Below are positions 1 through 8,735 of a DNA stretch of 64,000 nt, in pieces; the first letter of the stretch is position 1; the number at the start of each line of letters is the position of its first letter. Source of the DNA: JBKPNZ01 sp046732895 (GTDB lineage: Bacteria > Actinomycetota > Thermoleophilia > Solirubrobacterales > 70-9). The notes under the pieces are model-generated. The model had not been told where the DNA came from and ran no database searches. It saw only the letters and a list, made by a program, of their open reading frames with translations. The DNA is taken from assembly GCA_046732895.1 (NCBI GenBank), contig JBKPNZ010000019.1, positions 1 to 64,000 on the forward strand, written 5' to 3'. The translations under genes and the position numbers were made by a program.

Positions 1-2
1 GG

Positions 3-170
3 GCGGGGAAGGACGAGCTCGACGGCGGTAACGATCCCGACGGGATCAGCGGCGGCGATGACAACGACGTGATCCACGCGATCGACGGTGCCACCGACGA
101 GATCAACGGCGGTCAGGGCAACGACACCTGCGAGACCGATATCGACCTGGTCGTGAACTGCGAGATCTAG
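3..170 (+). CDS. RTX-like calcium-binding repeat protein, C-terminal end
   Basis: Only the last 55 residues are in the window; the reading frame is open from base 3 and ends at TAG 168-170. The sequence is rich in Gly, Asp and Asn, with segments such as LDGGNDPDGISGGDDNDV and INGGQGNDTCE, which resemble the nonapeptide calcium-binding repeats of haemolysin-type (RTX) secreted proteins. It ends with two cysteines in a TCETDIDLVVNCEI tail, a terminus often seen in actinobacterial proteins of this kind. The upstream domain, and so the true function, is outside the window. Confidence 0.6.
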   Translation, partial: AGKDELDGGNDPDGISGGDDNDVIHAIDGATDEINGGQGNDTCETDIDLVVNCEI

Positions 171-254
171 CGACGGAAGTCGCTCGCATTAGAGAGCGAC
201 CAGCTTCACACCGACTGAAGGCTGCGTCTTACGAAGCGCCGGGCTAGGTTTCGC

Positions 255-1136
255 CTAATCGGGAGTCTCGTCCGCTCCGGGCCCCCCCGAGCGCAACGCG
301 GTGACGAGTGAGGCGCCGCCAATGGCGGCGAGCATAGAGCCGATTAAAGCGAGCCAGCTAGCGGCGCCGTCCTCGCCCCAGGCCGGATTGTCCGTATAGA
401 TCTTGTAGCTCGCGGCGGCCGCCCCGACCACCGAGATGACGATGACAGCATGCGTCGGCAAGTCTCGCACGAGGGCATGCCAGGCCCGGGACCCTCTCCT
501 GCTGGTGTGCTTGGAGTACTTGTCTCGAATCGTCTTCCACTCCTTCAGGTACAGGAGTGCGAACGCAATAAGAGAGCCGACGATGATCCCTGCCCAGAAC
601 AGAGTTGAGTCCTTTTTGTTTACGGTGACGGCAAGCGTCACCGGTTGCAGGTTCTTGGGACCCCCGACCAAGACGCTTCCTGTGTAGGTACCCGCGGGAC
701 CGTTATCGTTGATGCAGATGTCGAACTGGATCTGGGTGCCCTTGTTCGCGATCACGGGTTCCGTGAAGGTGGGCTTTGGGAGATGGGCTGTCTCTACCTT
801 CGTGTTCGCCCTGCGCAGCTCAGTCGGAACGTTGAAGTAGATCTGCTCTGGTGTGACGGTCTCCGGGAGCGCGGGGTCGGCCAAAACCGCAGCATCAGTG
901 CGATTCGAGCCACCGGCGTTGATTGGCTCGGGCGGCACCGCGCCCGCATCCTTGCTCGAAGAGAGCTTTCCCGAGGGATCGAGCGGCGCGCCTGGTTGAA
1001 GGGGGCCAGGCGTGCTCGTGCGGGTGCAGTCCTCAGCAGCGAAGGCCGACCCAGCCGAGACAAATGCCATTGCCAGCGTCACTGTTGAGGCGACGAGATC
1101 GAGACGACCCACTGGTGCGACCCTAACTCGCATCAT
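255..1136 (-). CDS. secreted/membrane protein with C-terminal helices, unknown function
   Basis: 293 residues. A signal peptide covers about residues 1-34 (hydrophobic core, then AFA-AED). An exported, Thr/Pro/Ala-rich region follows, with a beta-rich part around residues 130-172 (QFDICINDNGPAGTYTGSVL, then VTLAVTVNKKD) that looks like an immunoglobulin-like or similar fold. Three hydrophobic segments then lie near residues 179-198, 228-247 and 258-280. The domain order (exported beta domain, then a membrane C-terminus) suggests a surface-anchored protein. I recognise no catalytic motif and assign no function. Start ATGATG at 1136-1131; neighbours are convergent on the left and co-oriented on the right. 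Confidence 0.6.
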   Translation of the reverse strand: MMRVRVAPVGRLDLVASTVTLAMAFVSAGSAFAAEDCTRTSTPGPLQPGAPLDPSGKLSSSKDAGAVPPEPINAGGSNRTDAAVLADPALPETVTPEQIYFNVPTELRRANTKVETAHLPKPTFTEPVIANKGTQIQFDICINDNGPAGTYTGSVLVGGPKNLQPVTLAVTVNKKDSTLFWAGIIVGSLIAFALLYLKEWKTIRDKYSKHTSRRGSRAWHALVRDLPTHAVIVISVVGAAAASYKIYTDNPAWGEDGAASWLALIGSMLAAIGGASLVTALRSGGPGADETPD

Positions 1137-1224
1137 GTTCTCGTGTCAATGGTGTTTTGGCGCGTTCACACGGTTACGGAGCGGCGGGCCGAGTGGGTTT
1201 CGAACGGCAGTTGGCTCGTCCGTA

Positions 1225-1473
1225 CTACAGCCATCCGACCATCGAGCCGACGACGACGTACAGCAAGCCGAACAGGAAGGCAAGGAAGATCGCCGAGACC
1301 ATCCACCGGACAGCGACCTGAATCCGCCGTCCCGCAGTGCTTTCCGGTTCCCAGGTGGAACCTGGTGGAAGCGGCCATCCCCCGGTAAAGAGGAAGCCAA
1401 TAACTCCCACGACGCCCTTGACGACTGGTCCTGCGTCCGCCCGTGGGGAATGCTTCCAAGCGACCGTGAGCAC
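1225..1473 (-). CDS. small two-helix membrane protein, hypothetical
   Basis: 82 residues from a GTG start. Two hydrophobic stretches are visible, about residues 18-36 (VVKGVVGVIGFLFTGGW) and 55-82 (WMVSAIFLAFLFGLLYVVV). A Pro/Gly-rich turn lies between them. The clean transmembrane pattern supports this frame over the overlapping frames, which give low-complexity Arg-rich products. The gene has no recognised family and no strong ribosome binding site, so it could still be spurious. Confidence 0.4.
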   Translation of the reverse strand: MLTVAWKHSPRADAGPVVKGVVGVIGFLFTGGWPLPPGSTWEPESTAGRRIQVAVRWMVSAIFLAFLFGLLYVVVGSMVGWL

Positions 1474-1567
1474 GTATCCGCCGGGCGGAACGCTTTATCG
1501 CCGCTTCTCGTCAAAGCGAGTGTCCCTTTGTGTGCTTCTCGTCCACGGCGCATTCGGCCCCGATACG

Positions 1568-1972
1568 TCAGACCGACGGCCGCTTCATGCACCACTCGGC
1601 GTACTCCGAGCAGCGGCCCTCGGCGTCGAAGCGCATCACGATGCAGTTGTCGTAGACCTTCTCGACCGCACCGCCCGGCTCCGTGAAGTAGGTGCTGGTG
1701 CCGGTGGCGACCGCGACGTCGCCGTCGACCGCGACGGTCGCGTAAGACGCGTCGTAGGTGCCCTCGGCGTCGCGGCCCGAGGCCCCCTGCGCCTCACCCT
1801 CGCCCAGCCAGCTGCGGACCACCGCCTCGCGGCCCTCGAAGGGGGGGTCGTACGGGTAGTAGCGGTAGCGGACGTCCTCGCTGAACAGGGCTCCGATCTC
1901 GTCGGGGTCGTAGCTCTTCCAGGCGGCGACGTAGGCGTCGAGCCACCGGTCGACGCTGATGCGGTCGATCAT
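1568..1972 (-). CDS. SnoaL-like/NTF2-fold protein
   Basis: 134 residues from ATG at 1972; a longer in-frame extension to 2053 has no homologous look. The pattern fits the SnoaL-like NTF2 fold: WLDAYVAAWKSYDPDEIGALF at the N-terminus (helix that introduces the cone), then FEGREAVVRSW and a series of beta strands (ASYATVAVDGDVAVATGTSTY, KVYDNCIVMRFDAEGRCSEY). Members are small isomerase- or hydrolase-like proteins, or simple binding proteins, and the substrate cannot be inferred. The gene is divergent from the nucleotidyltransferase gene at 2131. Confidence 0.7.
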   Translation of the reverse strand: MIDRISVDRWLDAYVAAWKSYDPDEIGALFSEDVRYRYYPYDPPFEGREAVVRSWLGEGEAQGASGRDAEGTYDASYATVAVDGDVAVATGTSTYFTEPGGAVEKVYDNCIVMRFDAEGRCSEYAEWCMKRPSV

Positions 1973-2130
1973 CGCCCTTGAGTATCCGATGCCGGGCGTT
2001 CTTAGGCACTCGCCGCGCCTGGAAACTGTGACCGGCGCGCGCCGTTTGCCCACCGCTTTTCGTCCAAAGCGGCAAGTCCGCCCGAACTAGCTACCGCCCA
2101 ACGTACGTCGACCGCTAGCGTGATCGTGCG

Positions 2131-2883
2131 ATGTTCGAGGCTGCGCAGCGCGAGCGGGTGCTGGCTCGTCTGGTTGAACTGGCCGAGGCTGACCAGCGAA
2201 TAGTTACGGCCGCGATCGTCGGCTCGCTCGCGGACGGCTCGGCCGATGAATGGTCCGACATCGATCTCGCGATGGGCGTCGATGAGGCGGCGACCCTCGA
2301 CGAGTTGCTTGCCGCGTGGTCGGACACGATGGCCGACGAGTTCGATGCTGTAGCGCTGCTCGACCTGACCAGCGGCGCCGCCACCTATCGCGTGTTCATG
2401 CTTGACGACTGGCTGCAGGTTGACCTGTCGTTCGCGCCGGCATCGCAGTTTCATAAGCGGAGCGAGCGGTTCAAGCTGCTGTTTGGCACGCCCACCACCT
2501 CGGATCCCTCGTTTCGCGACGCGAACGAGGCGTTCGGCTGGGCTGTCCTATACGCCAGAACAGCTCGCGCGAGCATCGGCCGCGGGAGGTGGTGGAGTGC
2601 GGAGTTCTGCATCAGCGCGCTCAGGGATGAGACCTTGGCGATGGCCTGCGCGATGCGAGGAATCCCCTCGGGTTATGGCAGAGGAATCGACGATCTGCCG
2701 CGCGCGGTGATCAGCGGCTTTGAAGATGGGCTCGTACGCTCGCTCGCACGCGAAGAGTTGCTGCGCGCGCTCGACAGCACACTGGCCCTCCTCATACGCG
2801 AGGCCGCAGACCTCGAGAACGAGCGGCTGGCGCGGCTCACGGCCGACCTACCGAGCCTGGCCGCTGCGGAGCGACACAGCTGA
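2131..2883 (+). CDS. nucleotidyltransferase-fold protein
   Basis: 250 residues. The N-terminal 110 residues contain the polymerase-beta nucleotidyltransferase signature: VGSLADGSADEWSDIDLAM, the GS motif followed by the metal-binding D-x-D, and a third acidic position in LQVDLSF. A helical C-terminal part (about 120-245) resembles the helical bundle of aminoglycoside- or lincosamide-type nucleotidyltransferases. The likely activity is transfer of a nucleotide monophosphate to a small molecule or protein. No toxin-antitoxin partner lies next to it: the flanking genes are a SnoaL-like protein and DUF4239. Confidence 0.65.
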   Translation: MFEAAQRERVLARLVELAEADQRIVTAAIVGSLADGSADEWSDIDLAMGVDEAATLDELLAAWSDTMADEFDAVALLDLTSGAATYRVFMLDDWLQVDLSFAPASQFHKRSERFKLLFGTPTTSDPSFRDANEAFGWAVLYARTARASIGRGRWWSAEFCISALRDETLAMACAMRGIPSGYGRGIDDLPRAVISGFEDGLVRSLAREELLRALDSTLALLIREAADLENERLARLTADLPSLAAAERHS

Positions 2884-2912
2884 TCACTGAGGGCTCGCGT
2901 CTAGGGGGAGGT

Positions 2913-3737
2913 CTACGCCGGCAGGCCGACCGGACGGCCGTCTTCGTCGCAGGGCAGGGCGACGTTCTTCTGCTCGCCCTCGATGATCACCAGCTGACGC
3001 TCCATTTCGTCCGGCTTGATACTGCCGCTGCTGTTCTCGTAGGGATGGTCGAGGAACCAGACCAGGAGGAGCCCCGCGACGACCATCGCCGTGATCGCGG
3101 CGATCAGGCCTCCCTGCACGATGAACTGCTCGCGGCGGTCGGCGAAGAACAGCGAGAATCCGATCGTCACGATCGCCCCGAGGCCGAGGATGAACCAGGC
3201 GGGCGACGGCAGAGCGCGGTTGGCCTCGCTGAGGCGGGCGCGACGGGCGTCGGTGCGCTTGTCCTGCTGCTCAAGCAGCTGCAGAAAGGCGGCCTTCTCC
3301 GCCGGCGTCTCGGGATGCAACTGCCTGAGACCGTCCTGAAGGCGGTTCACCCAGGTTTGCACCACAGGGCTTCGCGTGCCGTCCTTCATCGCCGGCCATT
3401 CGTCGTGGATCACAGCCCGCCCGTAACAGATCAGGGCCCCCTGGATCGGGGCTCGCTCGGCCGCGGGGAAGAAGTCGGCGGTTCGCGAGAGCTGCACTAG
3501 GGTCGTCGCCTCCTCCTCGGCGCCGGTCTTGGCGTCGTTGAAGCTCTGGAAGGCCTCCAATACGACGAAGGCGAGCAACACCGCGAACGCCGTGCCGAGG
3601 AAGGCAAAGATCCCTGCTCCGCGCTCGATTTCGATGAAGAAGTGATCGACCCGCGACCGGCGCCGGACCAGGTAGATGGTCCCGACCGCCGCGGCGCCGG
3701 CCACCGCCACGATCAGTCCCATCAGCCACAGGTTCAC
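2913..3737 (-). CDS. DUF4239 membrane protein
   Basis: 274 residues, GTG start with a GGAGGA ribosome binding site. Four hydrophobic segments fit the DUF4239 (bestrophin-like) architecture: about residues 3-22, 43-63 (FLGTAFAVLLAFVVLEAF), 181-199 and 208-231. The soluble helical middle contains the family-typical stretch FQSFNDAKTGAEEEATTLVQL. The function of the family is unknown and channel activity is only suspected. The gene is monocistronic between convergent and co-oriented neighbours. Confidence 0.7.
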   Translation of the reverse strand: MNLWLMGLIVAVAGAAAVGTIYLVRRRSRVDHFFIEIERGAGIFAFLGTAFAVLLAFVVLEAFQSFNDAKTGAEEEATTLVQLSRTADFFPAAERAPIQGALICYGRAVIHDEWPAMKDGTRSPVVQTWVNRLQDGLRQLHPETPAEKAAFLQLLEQQDKRTDARRARLSEANRALPSPAWFILGLGAIVTIGFSLFFADRREQFIVQGGLIAAITAMVVAGLLLVWFLDHPYENSSGSIKPDEMERQLVIIEGEQKNVALPCDEDGRPVGLPA

Positions 3738-3899
3738 TCAGCCTTCCTCCGCATGGCGCCGCGATCCTACTCGCGCAACAGCCGTGCCTGGCTAACCCTT
3801 TCCGGCGGCATCTCCATGAGACCGTCGCCATACGCAGTCTCTCTGGGCGGAGTGCCGCAAATAGGGAGGCGTCCCGGTTCGGGCGTCCCCTATACCCCC

Positions 3900-5366
3900 C
3901 TAAAGGTTGACGGCGACGTACTTCGTCTCGAGGTACTCCTCGATGCCCTCGTTGCCGCCCTCGCGGCCGATGCCCGACGCCTTGACGCCGCCGAACGGGG
4001 CGCCGGCGTTCGAGACCATCCCCTGGTTCAGGCCGATCATCCCGGTCTCGAGCGATTCGCAGACGCGCAGGGCGCGCTTGATGTCGCGCGTGAAGACGTA
4101 GGCGACGAGCCCGTACTCCGTGTCGTTGGCGGCGGCGACCGCCTCCTCCTCGGATTCGAACGACTTCACAGGGGCGACCGGGCCGAAGATCTCCTCCTTG
4201 AGCAGCCGGGCGCTGTCGGGAACGTCGCCGAGCACGGTCGGCTCGTAGAAGTACCCGGCGCCGTCGATGGCCTGACCGCCGACGACGGCGGTCGCGCCTT
4301 TGCCGACGGCGTCGTCGACGAGGTCGGCGACCTTCGAGCGCTGGTCGTCGTCGATCAAGGGACCGACCTCGACGTCCTCGTCCGTGCCGCGGCCGACCTT
4401 CATCGCGCCCATGCGCTCGGCGAGCTTCGAGGTGAACTCATCGGCGACGGAGCCGGCGACGTGGAAGCGGTTGGCTGACGTGCACGCCTCGCCGATGTTG
4501 CGCATCTTGGCGATCATCGCGCCCTCGATCGCGGCGTCGAGGTCGGCGTCGTCGAAGATCAGGAAAGGCGCGTTCCCGCCGAGCTCCATCGAGACCTTGA
4601 GCACGTTCTCGGCCGACTGGGCGATCAGCTTGCGGCCGACCTCGGTGGAGCCTGTGAAGCTCAGCTTGCGCAGGCGCGGGTCCTCGATGATCGGCCCCGC
4701 GACCGAGCTCGATGACGAGGCGGTGATCACATTGAGGACTCCCGCAGGGAGCCCGGCCTCCTCGAGCAGCCCGGCCAGCGCCAGCATGGAGAGCGGCGTC
4801 TGCTGCGCGGGCTTCATGATCATGGTGCAGCCGGCGGCGATCGCGGGCCCGAGCTTGCGGGTTCCCATCGCCATCGGGAAGTTCCAGGGGGTGATGAAGA
4901 AGCTCGGCCCTACCGGCTGGCGCATGACGAGGACCCGCCCGGCGCCGTTGCCGGCCTGCTTGTAATAGCCGTCGATCCGCAGCGCCTCGCCCGAAAACCA
5001 GCGGAAGAACTCGGCCGAGTAGGCGATCTCGGCCTTCGACTCCTTGAGCGACTTGCCCATCTCCAGCGTCATCAGGAGAGCGAGGTCGTCGGCGCGCTCG
5101 TTCAGCTTCTGAAAGACGCGGTAGAGGATCTCGCTGCGCTCGTTCGGCGCGGTCGCTCCCCACTCCGGCTGGGCGGCCACCGCGGAGTCGAGTGCCGCGG
5201 TCCCATCCGCTGGGGTCGCGTCGGCGATCTCGCAGAGTGTCTCGCCCGTGGCGGGGTCCTCGACCCCGAGCGTCGCTCCCTCACCGGCGTCACGCCATTC
5301 GCCCCCGATGAAGAGGCGCTTCTCGACGGTGTCGATGACCGAATGCTCCCGCGTGGCGATGCTCAT
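3900..5366 (-). CDS. aldehyde dehydrogenase, succinate-semialdehyde type
   Basis: 488 residues, full length for the ALDH superfamily. NAD(P)-binding and catalytic motifs are in order: TPWNFPMAMGTRKLGPAI, the FTGSTEVG glycine motif, MELGGNAPFLIF with the general-base Glu near residue 258, and GEACTSANR with the nucleophile Cys near residue 294. The sequence pattern is closest to succinate-semialdehyde dehydrogenase (GabD), which oxidises succinate semialdehyde to succinate. No GABA transaminase gene is nearby, so the substrate is inferred. Start ATG at 5366 follows GGAGG. A hairpin-prone GC-rich segment (about 3868-3898) follows the stop. Confidence 0.85.
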   Translation of the reverse strand: MSIATREHSVIDTVEKRLFIGGEWRDAGEGATLGVEDPATGETLCEIADATPADGTAALDSAVAAQPEWGATAPNERSEILYRVFQKLNERADDLALLMTLEMGKSLKESKAEIAYSAEFFRWFSGEALRIDGYYKQAGNGAGRVLVMRQPVGPSFFITPWNFPMAMGTRKLGPAIAAGCTMIMKPAQQTPLSMLALAGLLEEAGLPAGVLNVITASSSSSVAGPIIEDPRLRKLSFTGSTEVGRKLIAQSAENVLKVSMELGGNAPFLIFDDADLDAAIEGAMIAKMRNIGEACTSANRFHVAGSVADEFTSKLAERMGAMKVGRGTDEDVEVGPLIDDDQRSKVADLVDDAVGKGATAVVGGQAIDGAGYFYEPTVLGDVPDSARLLKEEIFGPVAPVKSFESEEEAVAAANDTEYGLVAYVFTRDIKRALRVCESLETGMIGLNQGMVSNAGAPFGGVKASGIGREGGNEGIEEYLETKYVAVNL

Positions 5367-5412
5367 CCCTGCGACCTCCGCTTCGAGTGACTCATCTTGA
5401 GGCTACCCGGCA

Positions 5413-6402
5413 CTACCCGTCGGGGAACGGCTGGAGCGGGATGCCGTGGTCGGTGTCGCGCATGCCGATCTCATACGCCGCGGCTCCAGCGACCTCGACC
5501 CGCTCTGACTCCGAGCCCTTGCGCTCGACCTCGAGCTCGAGGTCCGCGATCGAGCAGTTGAGGGTGTTGTGCTCGGGCCCCTTCGGATCCGCGTAGACCC
5601 AGGCGACGAAGTTCCGCGGCTCCGATGAGACCCGCCCGCGAACCTTGGCGCCGTCGCCGGCGAGCTCGAACCCGCAGCCGGTCGGCTCGTCGTCGAGCTT
5701 GGTCGAGAAGAGCTTGTCGAAGCCGCCGAGGCGATGCTCGGCGCCGTCGATGCGCAACATCCCGTTGGCGACCCATGGCGTGGTCAGCGGGCCGAGCTTG
5801 ATCCGCCCCGCCGCCATGTCCAGGTAGCTGTCCGGTTGGCCCGCGAGCTCCGAGGCCTGGATCCAGACCCAGCGCTCCGCGTGCTCGGCGCCCCAGTTGT
5901 GGCCGACCATTCCGGGCCAGTCGTCGATGGCGATCCGCTCATCGCCGATCACGAGCTCGCCCTCGAAGAGCGCCGCGGGGTGCGGGCTCAGGAACTTCGT
6001 GCGAGGCAGGGGCGCCGAGTAAAGGCGCTGGTACGGGAGATGGAAGAAGGTCTCGGCGCGATCCGTGAAGCGCAGGTCCCACTGCGCATCCAGCGCAGCG
6101 GAGGAGATCGAGCCATGCGCGTACCCAGGCTCGAACGTGGCGCCGTCGATCGTGAGATAGCTGCCGACCGGCGCGGAGAGCTCCGCGGCCGGAACCGTGA
6201 GCTTGGTCGCCCGCGGCCCCGGCGCCTCGGCGTCGAAGAGGGTCAGCCAGAGCGCGGCCGTCGCCTCCGCTCCCGGGCGCTTGTGGACGGTGTGGCGAAT
6301 CCACAGCGCTTGCCCGCCCCCCGGACGGGCCGCCTTGATGTAGAAGCTCTCGTAGTGCCCGGCGTCGTGGGCGAGTGCCGGGAATCGCGCCTCGGTCCTC
6401 AC
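5413..6402 (-). CDS. lipocalin-like (AttH/CrtC/tocopherol cyclase-like) protein
   Basis: 329 residues, GTG start preceded by CAGGAG. The protein is all-beta in appearance, with a central motif WPGMVGHNWGAEHAERWVW. It resembles the HNWG-type motif of the lipocalin-like fold shared by AttH, carotenoid 1,2-hydratase (CrtC) and tocopherol cyclase. The N-terminal half has alternating hydrophobic strands (QALWIRHTVHKR, ALWLTLFDAE). No signal peptide is evident. The family call is by motif resemblance, and an enzymatic role is not established. Confidence 0.5.
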   Translation of the reverse strand: MRTEARFPALAHDAGHYESFYIKAARPGGGQALWIRHTVHKRPGAEATAALWLTLFDAEAPGPRATKLTVPAAELSAPVGSYLTIDGATFEPGYAHGSISSAALDAQWDLRFTDRAETFFHLPYQRLYSAPLPRTKFLSPHPAALFEGELVIGDERIAIDDWPGMVGHNWGAEHAERWVWIQASELAGQPDSYLDMAAGRIKLGPLTTPWVANGMLRIDGAEHRLGGFDKLFSTKLDDEPTGCGFELAGDGAKVRGRVSSEPRNFVAWVYADPKGPEHNTLNCSIADLELEVERKGSESERVEVAGAAAYEIGMRDTDHGIPLQPFPDG

Positions 6403-6441
6403 GAATCTCCTGCGGCCGCGACGCGGCCTTTACCTGCTACT

Positions 6442-6464
6442 GCCGAAACAATTCTTGTTTCGGC
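6442..6464. repeat. palindrome, 10-nt arms GCCGAAACAA/TTGTTTCGGC
   Basis: Perfect inverted repeat with a 3-nt loop (TTC) between the stop of the M23 gene and the start of the lipocalin-like gene. It has no poly-T tract on either side, so it is a poor intrinsic terminator. A very similar palindrome occurs at 10986-11010. Confidence 0.7.
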
Positions 6465-6492
6465 CCGATATCCCGACCCTATCCGAGCGTGG

Positions 6493-7431
6493 TCAGCTCC
6501 ACCTGTCCCATCGCTTCAGGTGCTTCGTCACGGACGGCTGCGCTCTGCCGTTCCCGAAGTTGCCCTTCCAATACTCGAAGTGAAGGTGGCATCCCTGGGC
6601 GTTGCCAGACTGGCCGACGACGCCCACCTTCTCGCCAGTCCGCACCCTCTCGTCGCGGTGGACGGCGGGCTTTCGCTTCAGGTGCGCATACAGGTGCGCG
6701 CGCCTTTCGCCCTTCGTGTTGATGACCAGATAGTGGCCGTAGCCGCCGGCGTCGCTGCCGACGAACGCGACCTTGCCGGCACGCGCGGCGGCGATCTTGG
6801 TGCCGCAGTTGGCAAAGACGTCCTGGCCCGTGTGGTGACGCCCCGCGCCCCAGCCGTCGCCGTAGCCGTGGCGGCCACGGACCGGGAAGATGTCCGGGTA
6901 GACGCCGAACTGGCGGTCGCCGTCGGCGTTCGAGCGATCGAGCTGGCCGTTGCCGTCCTTGACGCGGAAGAAGTACTTCCCCTTCGGGGCCTCCTTGCCG
7001 TGCCTCAGCGTGCCGCCCCAGCGCAGCTTGTGCCTGGTCTTCGGCTCGACACCCTTCTTGGTCCAGTCGCGCACGACGCCGTGACCGCGGCGGACCGCCT
7101 GGATCTTCAGGTTCCGGGGCTGGCGGCCGCCGATCTCGTACTTGAAGACGGCCTTGCGGGTGCCCGCGTAGAAGATCCGGCCGGGCGAGACGTTCTCGAG
7201 CTTCAGCTTCGTGGCGTCAGCCTTCTCGGTCGTCTCGCCGCTCTGGGTGGCTTGGGTCTCACTGTCCGTGCCGGTGCCGGTGGTCGGCGCGGTCGTCGTT
7301 GACGTGGTGGTGGTCGTGGTCTGCGCCGAGGCGCCGGCTGCGCCGAGGCAGACGAGCGCGAACGCCGTGCCGAGCATGATGCGCGAGTAGATCGAGTTTG
7401 GACGGTCCCCGCCCGGGGTCTTAGGTGCCAC
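6493..7431 (-). CDS. secreted M23 family metallopeptidase
   Basis: 312 residues from GTG 7431, with AGGAGG 9 nt upstream. A signal peptide (about 1-36, ending GASAQ) leads into a Thr-rich low-complexity linker (TTTTTTSTTTAPTT). The middle region is beta-rich. The C-terminal LytM/M23 domain shows the zinc and catalytic motifs: HHTGQDVFANCG (H-x-n-D), HLYAHL, and GCHLHFEYW (H-x-H). M23 enzymes cut peptide cross-links of peptidoglycan. The gene sits downstream of a c-di-AMP riboswitch, so its expression is probably tied to c-di-AMP and osmotic or wall state. Confidence 0.85.
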   Translation of the reverse strand: MAPKTPGGDRPNSIYSRIMLGTAFALVCLGAAGASAQTTTTTTSTTTAPTTGTGTDSETQATQSGETTEKADATKLKLENVSPGRIFYAGTRKAVFKYEIGGRQPRNLKIQAVRRGHGVVRDWTKKGVEPKTRHKLRWGGTLRHGKEAPKGKYFFRVKDGNGQLDRSNADGDRQFGVYPDIFPVRGRHGYGDGWGAGRHHTGQDVFANCGTKIAAARAGKVAFVGSDAGGYGHYLVINTKGERRAHLYAHLKRKPAVHRDERVRTGEKVGVVGQSGNAQGCHLHFEYWKGNFGNGRAQPSVTKHLKRWDRWS

Positions 7432-7444
7432 GCGTGGCGCCTCC

Positions 7445-7575
7445 TCTTTCTCGGGCCTACGGGGTTAGCTGACGGGCTCGCGCTGAAAGAGAACGCGCTA
7501 CGAACGTGCTCGCTCGATTCGCCCCTGGGGCCGTGGCCCCGTCGGTTCCCCCGCTCGCCGATCGCGGTCGATCGA
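7445..7575 (-). ncRNA. c-di-AMP riboswitch (ydaO-yuaA type)
   Basis: On the minus strand, the 5' region of the M23 gene carries the conserved blocks of the ydaO-yuaA class in the right order: GGCGAGCGGGGGAACCGA, then GGGGCGAATC, then GAGCCCGTCAGCTAACCCCG, followed by TAGGC and the AGGAGG ribosome binding site. In this class, c-di-AMP binding usually lowers expression of cell-wall hydrolases and osmolyte or potassium transporters. Boundaries are approximate. Confidence 0.88.
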
Positions 7576-7658
7576 CGATTAGGCAGGTGTTAAGACTTCG
7601 TGAGTGATAACACAGATACAGGCGGAGTTGCAAGCACTTATGGCAAGTCTGAGTGGGC

Positions 7659-8735
7659 TCAGTGCCTGATTGTGATCACGTCACCGTCCTGGACGACGTA
7701 GTCGCGGCCCTCGATTCGAAGCAGTCCCCGATCGCGCGCGCCGGCGTATCCGCCCGCGTCCACCAGCTCGCGCCAGCCGATCACCTCGGCGCGGACGAAG
7801 CCGCGCTGGATGTCGGTGTGGACGCGGCCGGCCGCGTCGTAGGCGCTGGCTCCGGCCGGCAGGCTGCGTGCCATCGCCTCCTTGCCGGCATCGCCGGTGA
7901 AGAAGCTGATCAGCCCCAGGAGCTCCCACGCCGCGTGGATCACCCGCTCGAGGCCTGACTCGCCGATGCCCAACTCGGCGCGCATCTGCGCCTCGGCCTC
8001 GGCATCCCCGAGCTCGCTCAGCTCGGCCTCGATCCGTGCGCTGATCGCCACCGCCTTCGCCTCCGCTGAGCGGGCGTGCGCCGCCACCGCGTCGGGCACC
8101 TCGTCGCTGCCCTCGTCCACGTTCACCACGTAGAGGACCGGCTTCGCGGTCAGGGCGTGGAGCTTTCGAGGGGCATCGGCTGCCGCCGCCGGCACGGGCA
8201 CCTCGCGGACCGGTGTGCCGGCGCCGAGGGCGTCGACGACGGCCGCGAGCCAGTCACGCTCCGCGATCGCCTCGGCGTCGCCCGAGCGAGCCTGCTTCTC
8301 GATCCGTCCCAGCCTTCGCTCGGCCTGTTCGAGGTCCGCGGCCAGGAGCTCGGTCTCGATCAGCTCCACGTCCTCGAGCGGGTCGATGCGGCCCCCGGGG
8401 TGCGGAACGCCCGTCGTTCTGTGCGCGCGGACGACGTGGCAGATCGCATCGGTTTCGCGAATCGCGGCGAGGAACTGGTTGCCGAGGCCCTCGCCCTGCG
8501 AGGCGCCGCGGACGAGGCCGGCGATGTCGCTGAACTCGATCGTCTCGTGCACGACCTCCGACGACCTGAGCGTCGCCGCGAGCCGGTCGAGGCGCTCATC
8601 CGGGACCGCCACGATCGCGACGTTCGGTTCGATCGTCGTGAAGGGATAGTCGCCGGTGGGTGCGGCCGCGCGGGTCAGCGCGTTGAAGAGCGTGGACTTG
8701 CCCGCATTGGGCAGCCCGACGATGCCGATTCTCAC
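7659..8735 (-). CDS. ychF: redox-regulated ATPase YchF (OBG family)
   Basis: 358 residues, full length. It starts at GTG 8735, in a 4-nt overlap with the stop of the upstream PAP2 gene. The G1 motif GLPNAGKST is at residues 7-15. PFTTIEPNVAIVAVPDERL is the OBG/YchF switch region, IAGLVRGASQGEGLGNQFL is G3, and YVVNVDE occupies the G4 position in the YchF style. The C-terminal TGS-like domain ends with RDYVVQDGDVITIRH. YchF hydrolyses ATP in preference to GTP and associates with ribosomes. An in-frame extension upstream to 9692 is a shadow of the PAP2 gene. Confidence 0.93.
   Translation of the reverse strand: MRIGIVGLPNAGKSTLFNALTRAAAPTGDYPFTTIEPNVAIVAVPDERLDRLAATLRSSEVVHETIEFSDIAGLVRGASQGEGLGNQFLAAIRETDAICHVVRAHRTTGVPHPGGRIDPLEDVELIETELLAADLEQAERRLGRIEKQARSGDAEAIAERDWLAAVVDALGAGTPVREVPVPAAAADAPRKLHALTAKPVLYVVNVDEGSDEVPDAVAAHARSAEAKAVAISARIEAELSELGDAEAEAQMRAELGIGESGLERVIHAAWELLGLISFFTGDAGKEAMARSLPAGASAYDAAGRVHTDIQRGFVRAEVIGWRELVDAGGYAGARDRGLLRIEGRDYVVQDGDVITIRH

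Noticed and set aside
1146..1595. 149-residue minus-strand frame
   Set aside because: Ser/Arg-rich with no family pattern; it overlaps the better-supported two-helix membrane protein frame at 1225-1473.
2131..2883. MNT/HEPN-type toxin-antitoxin module
   Set aside because: The nucleotidyltransferase has no HEPN or other small partner gene next to it and is longer than MNT antitoxins.
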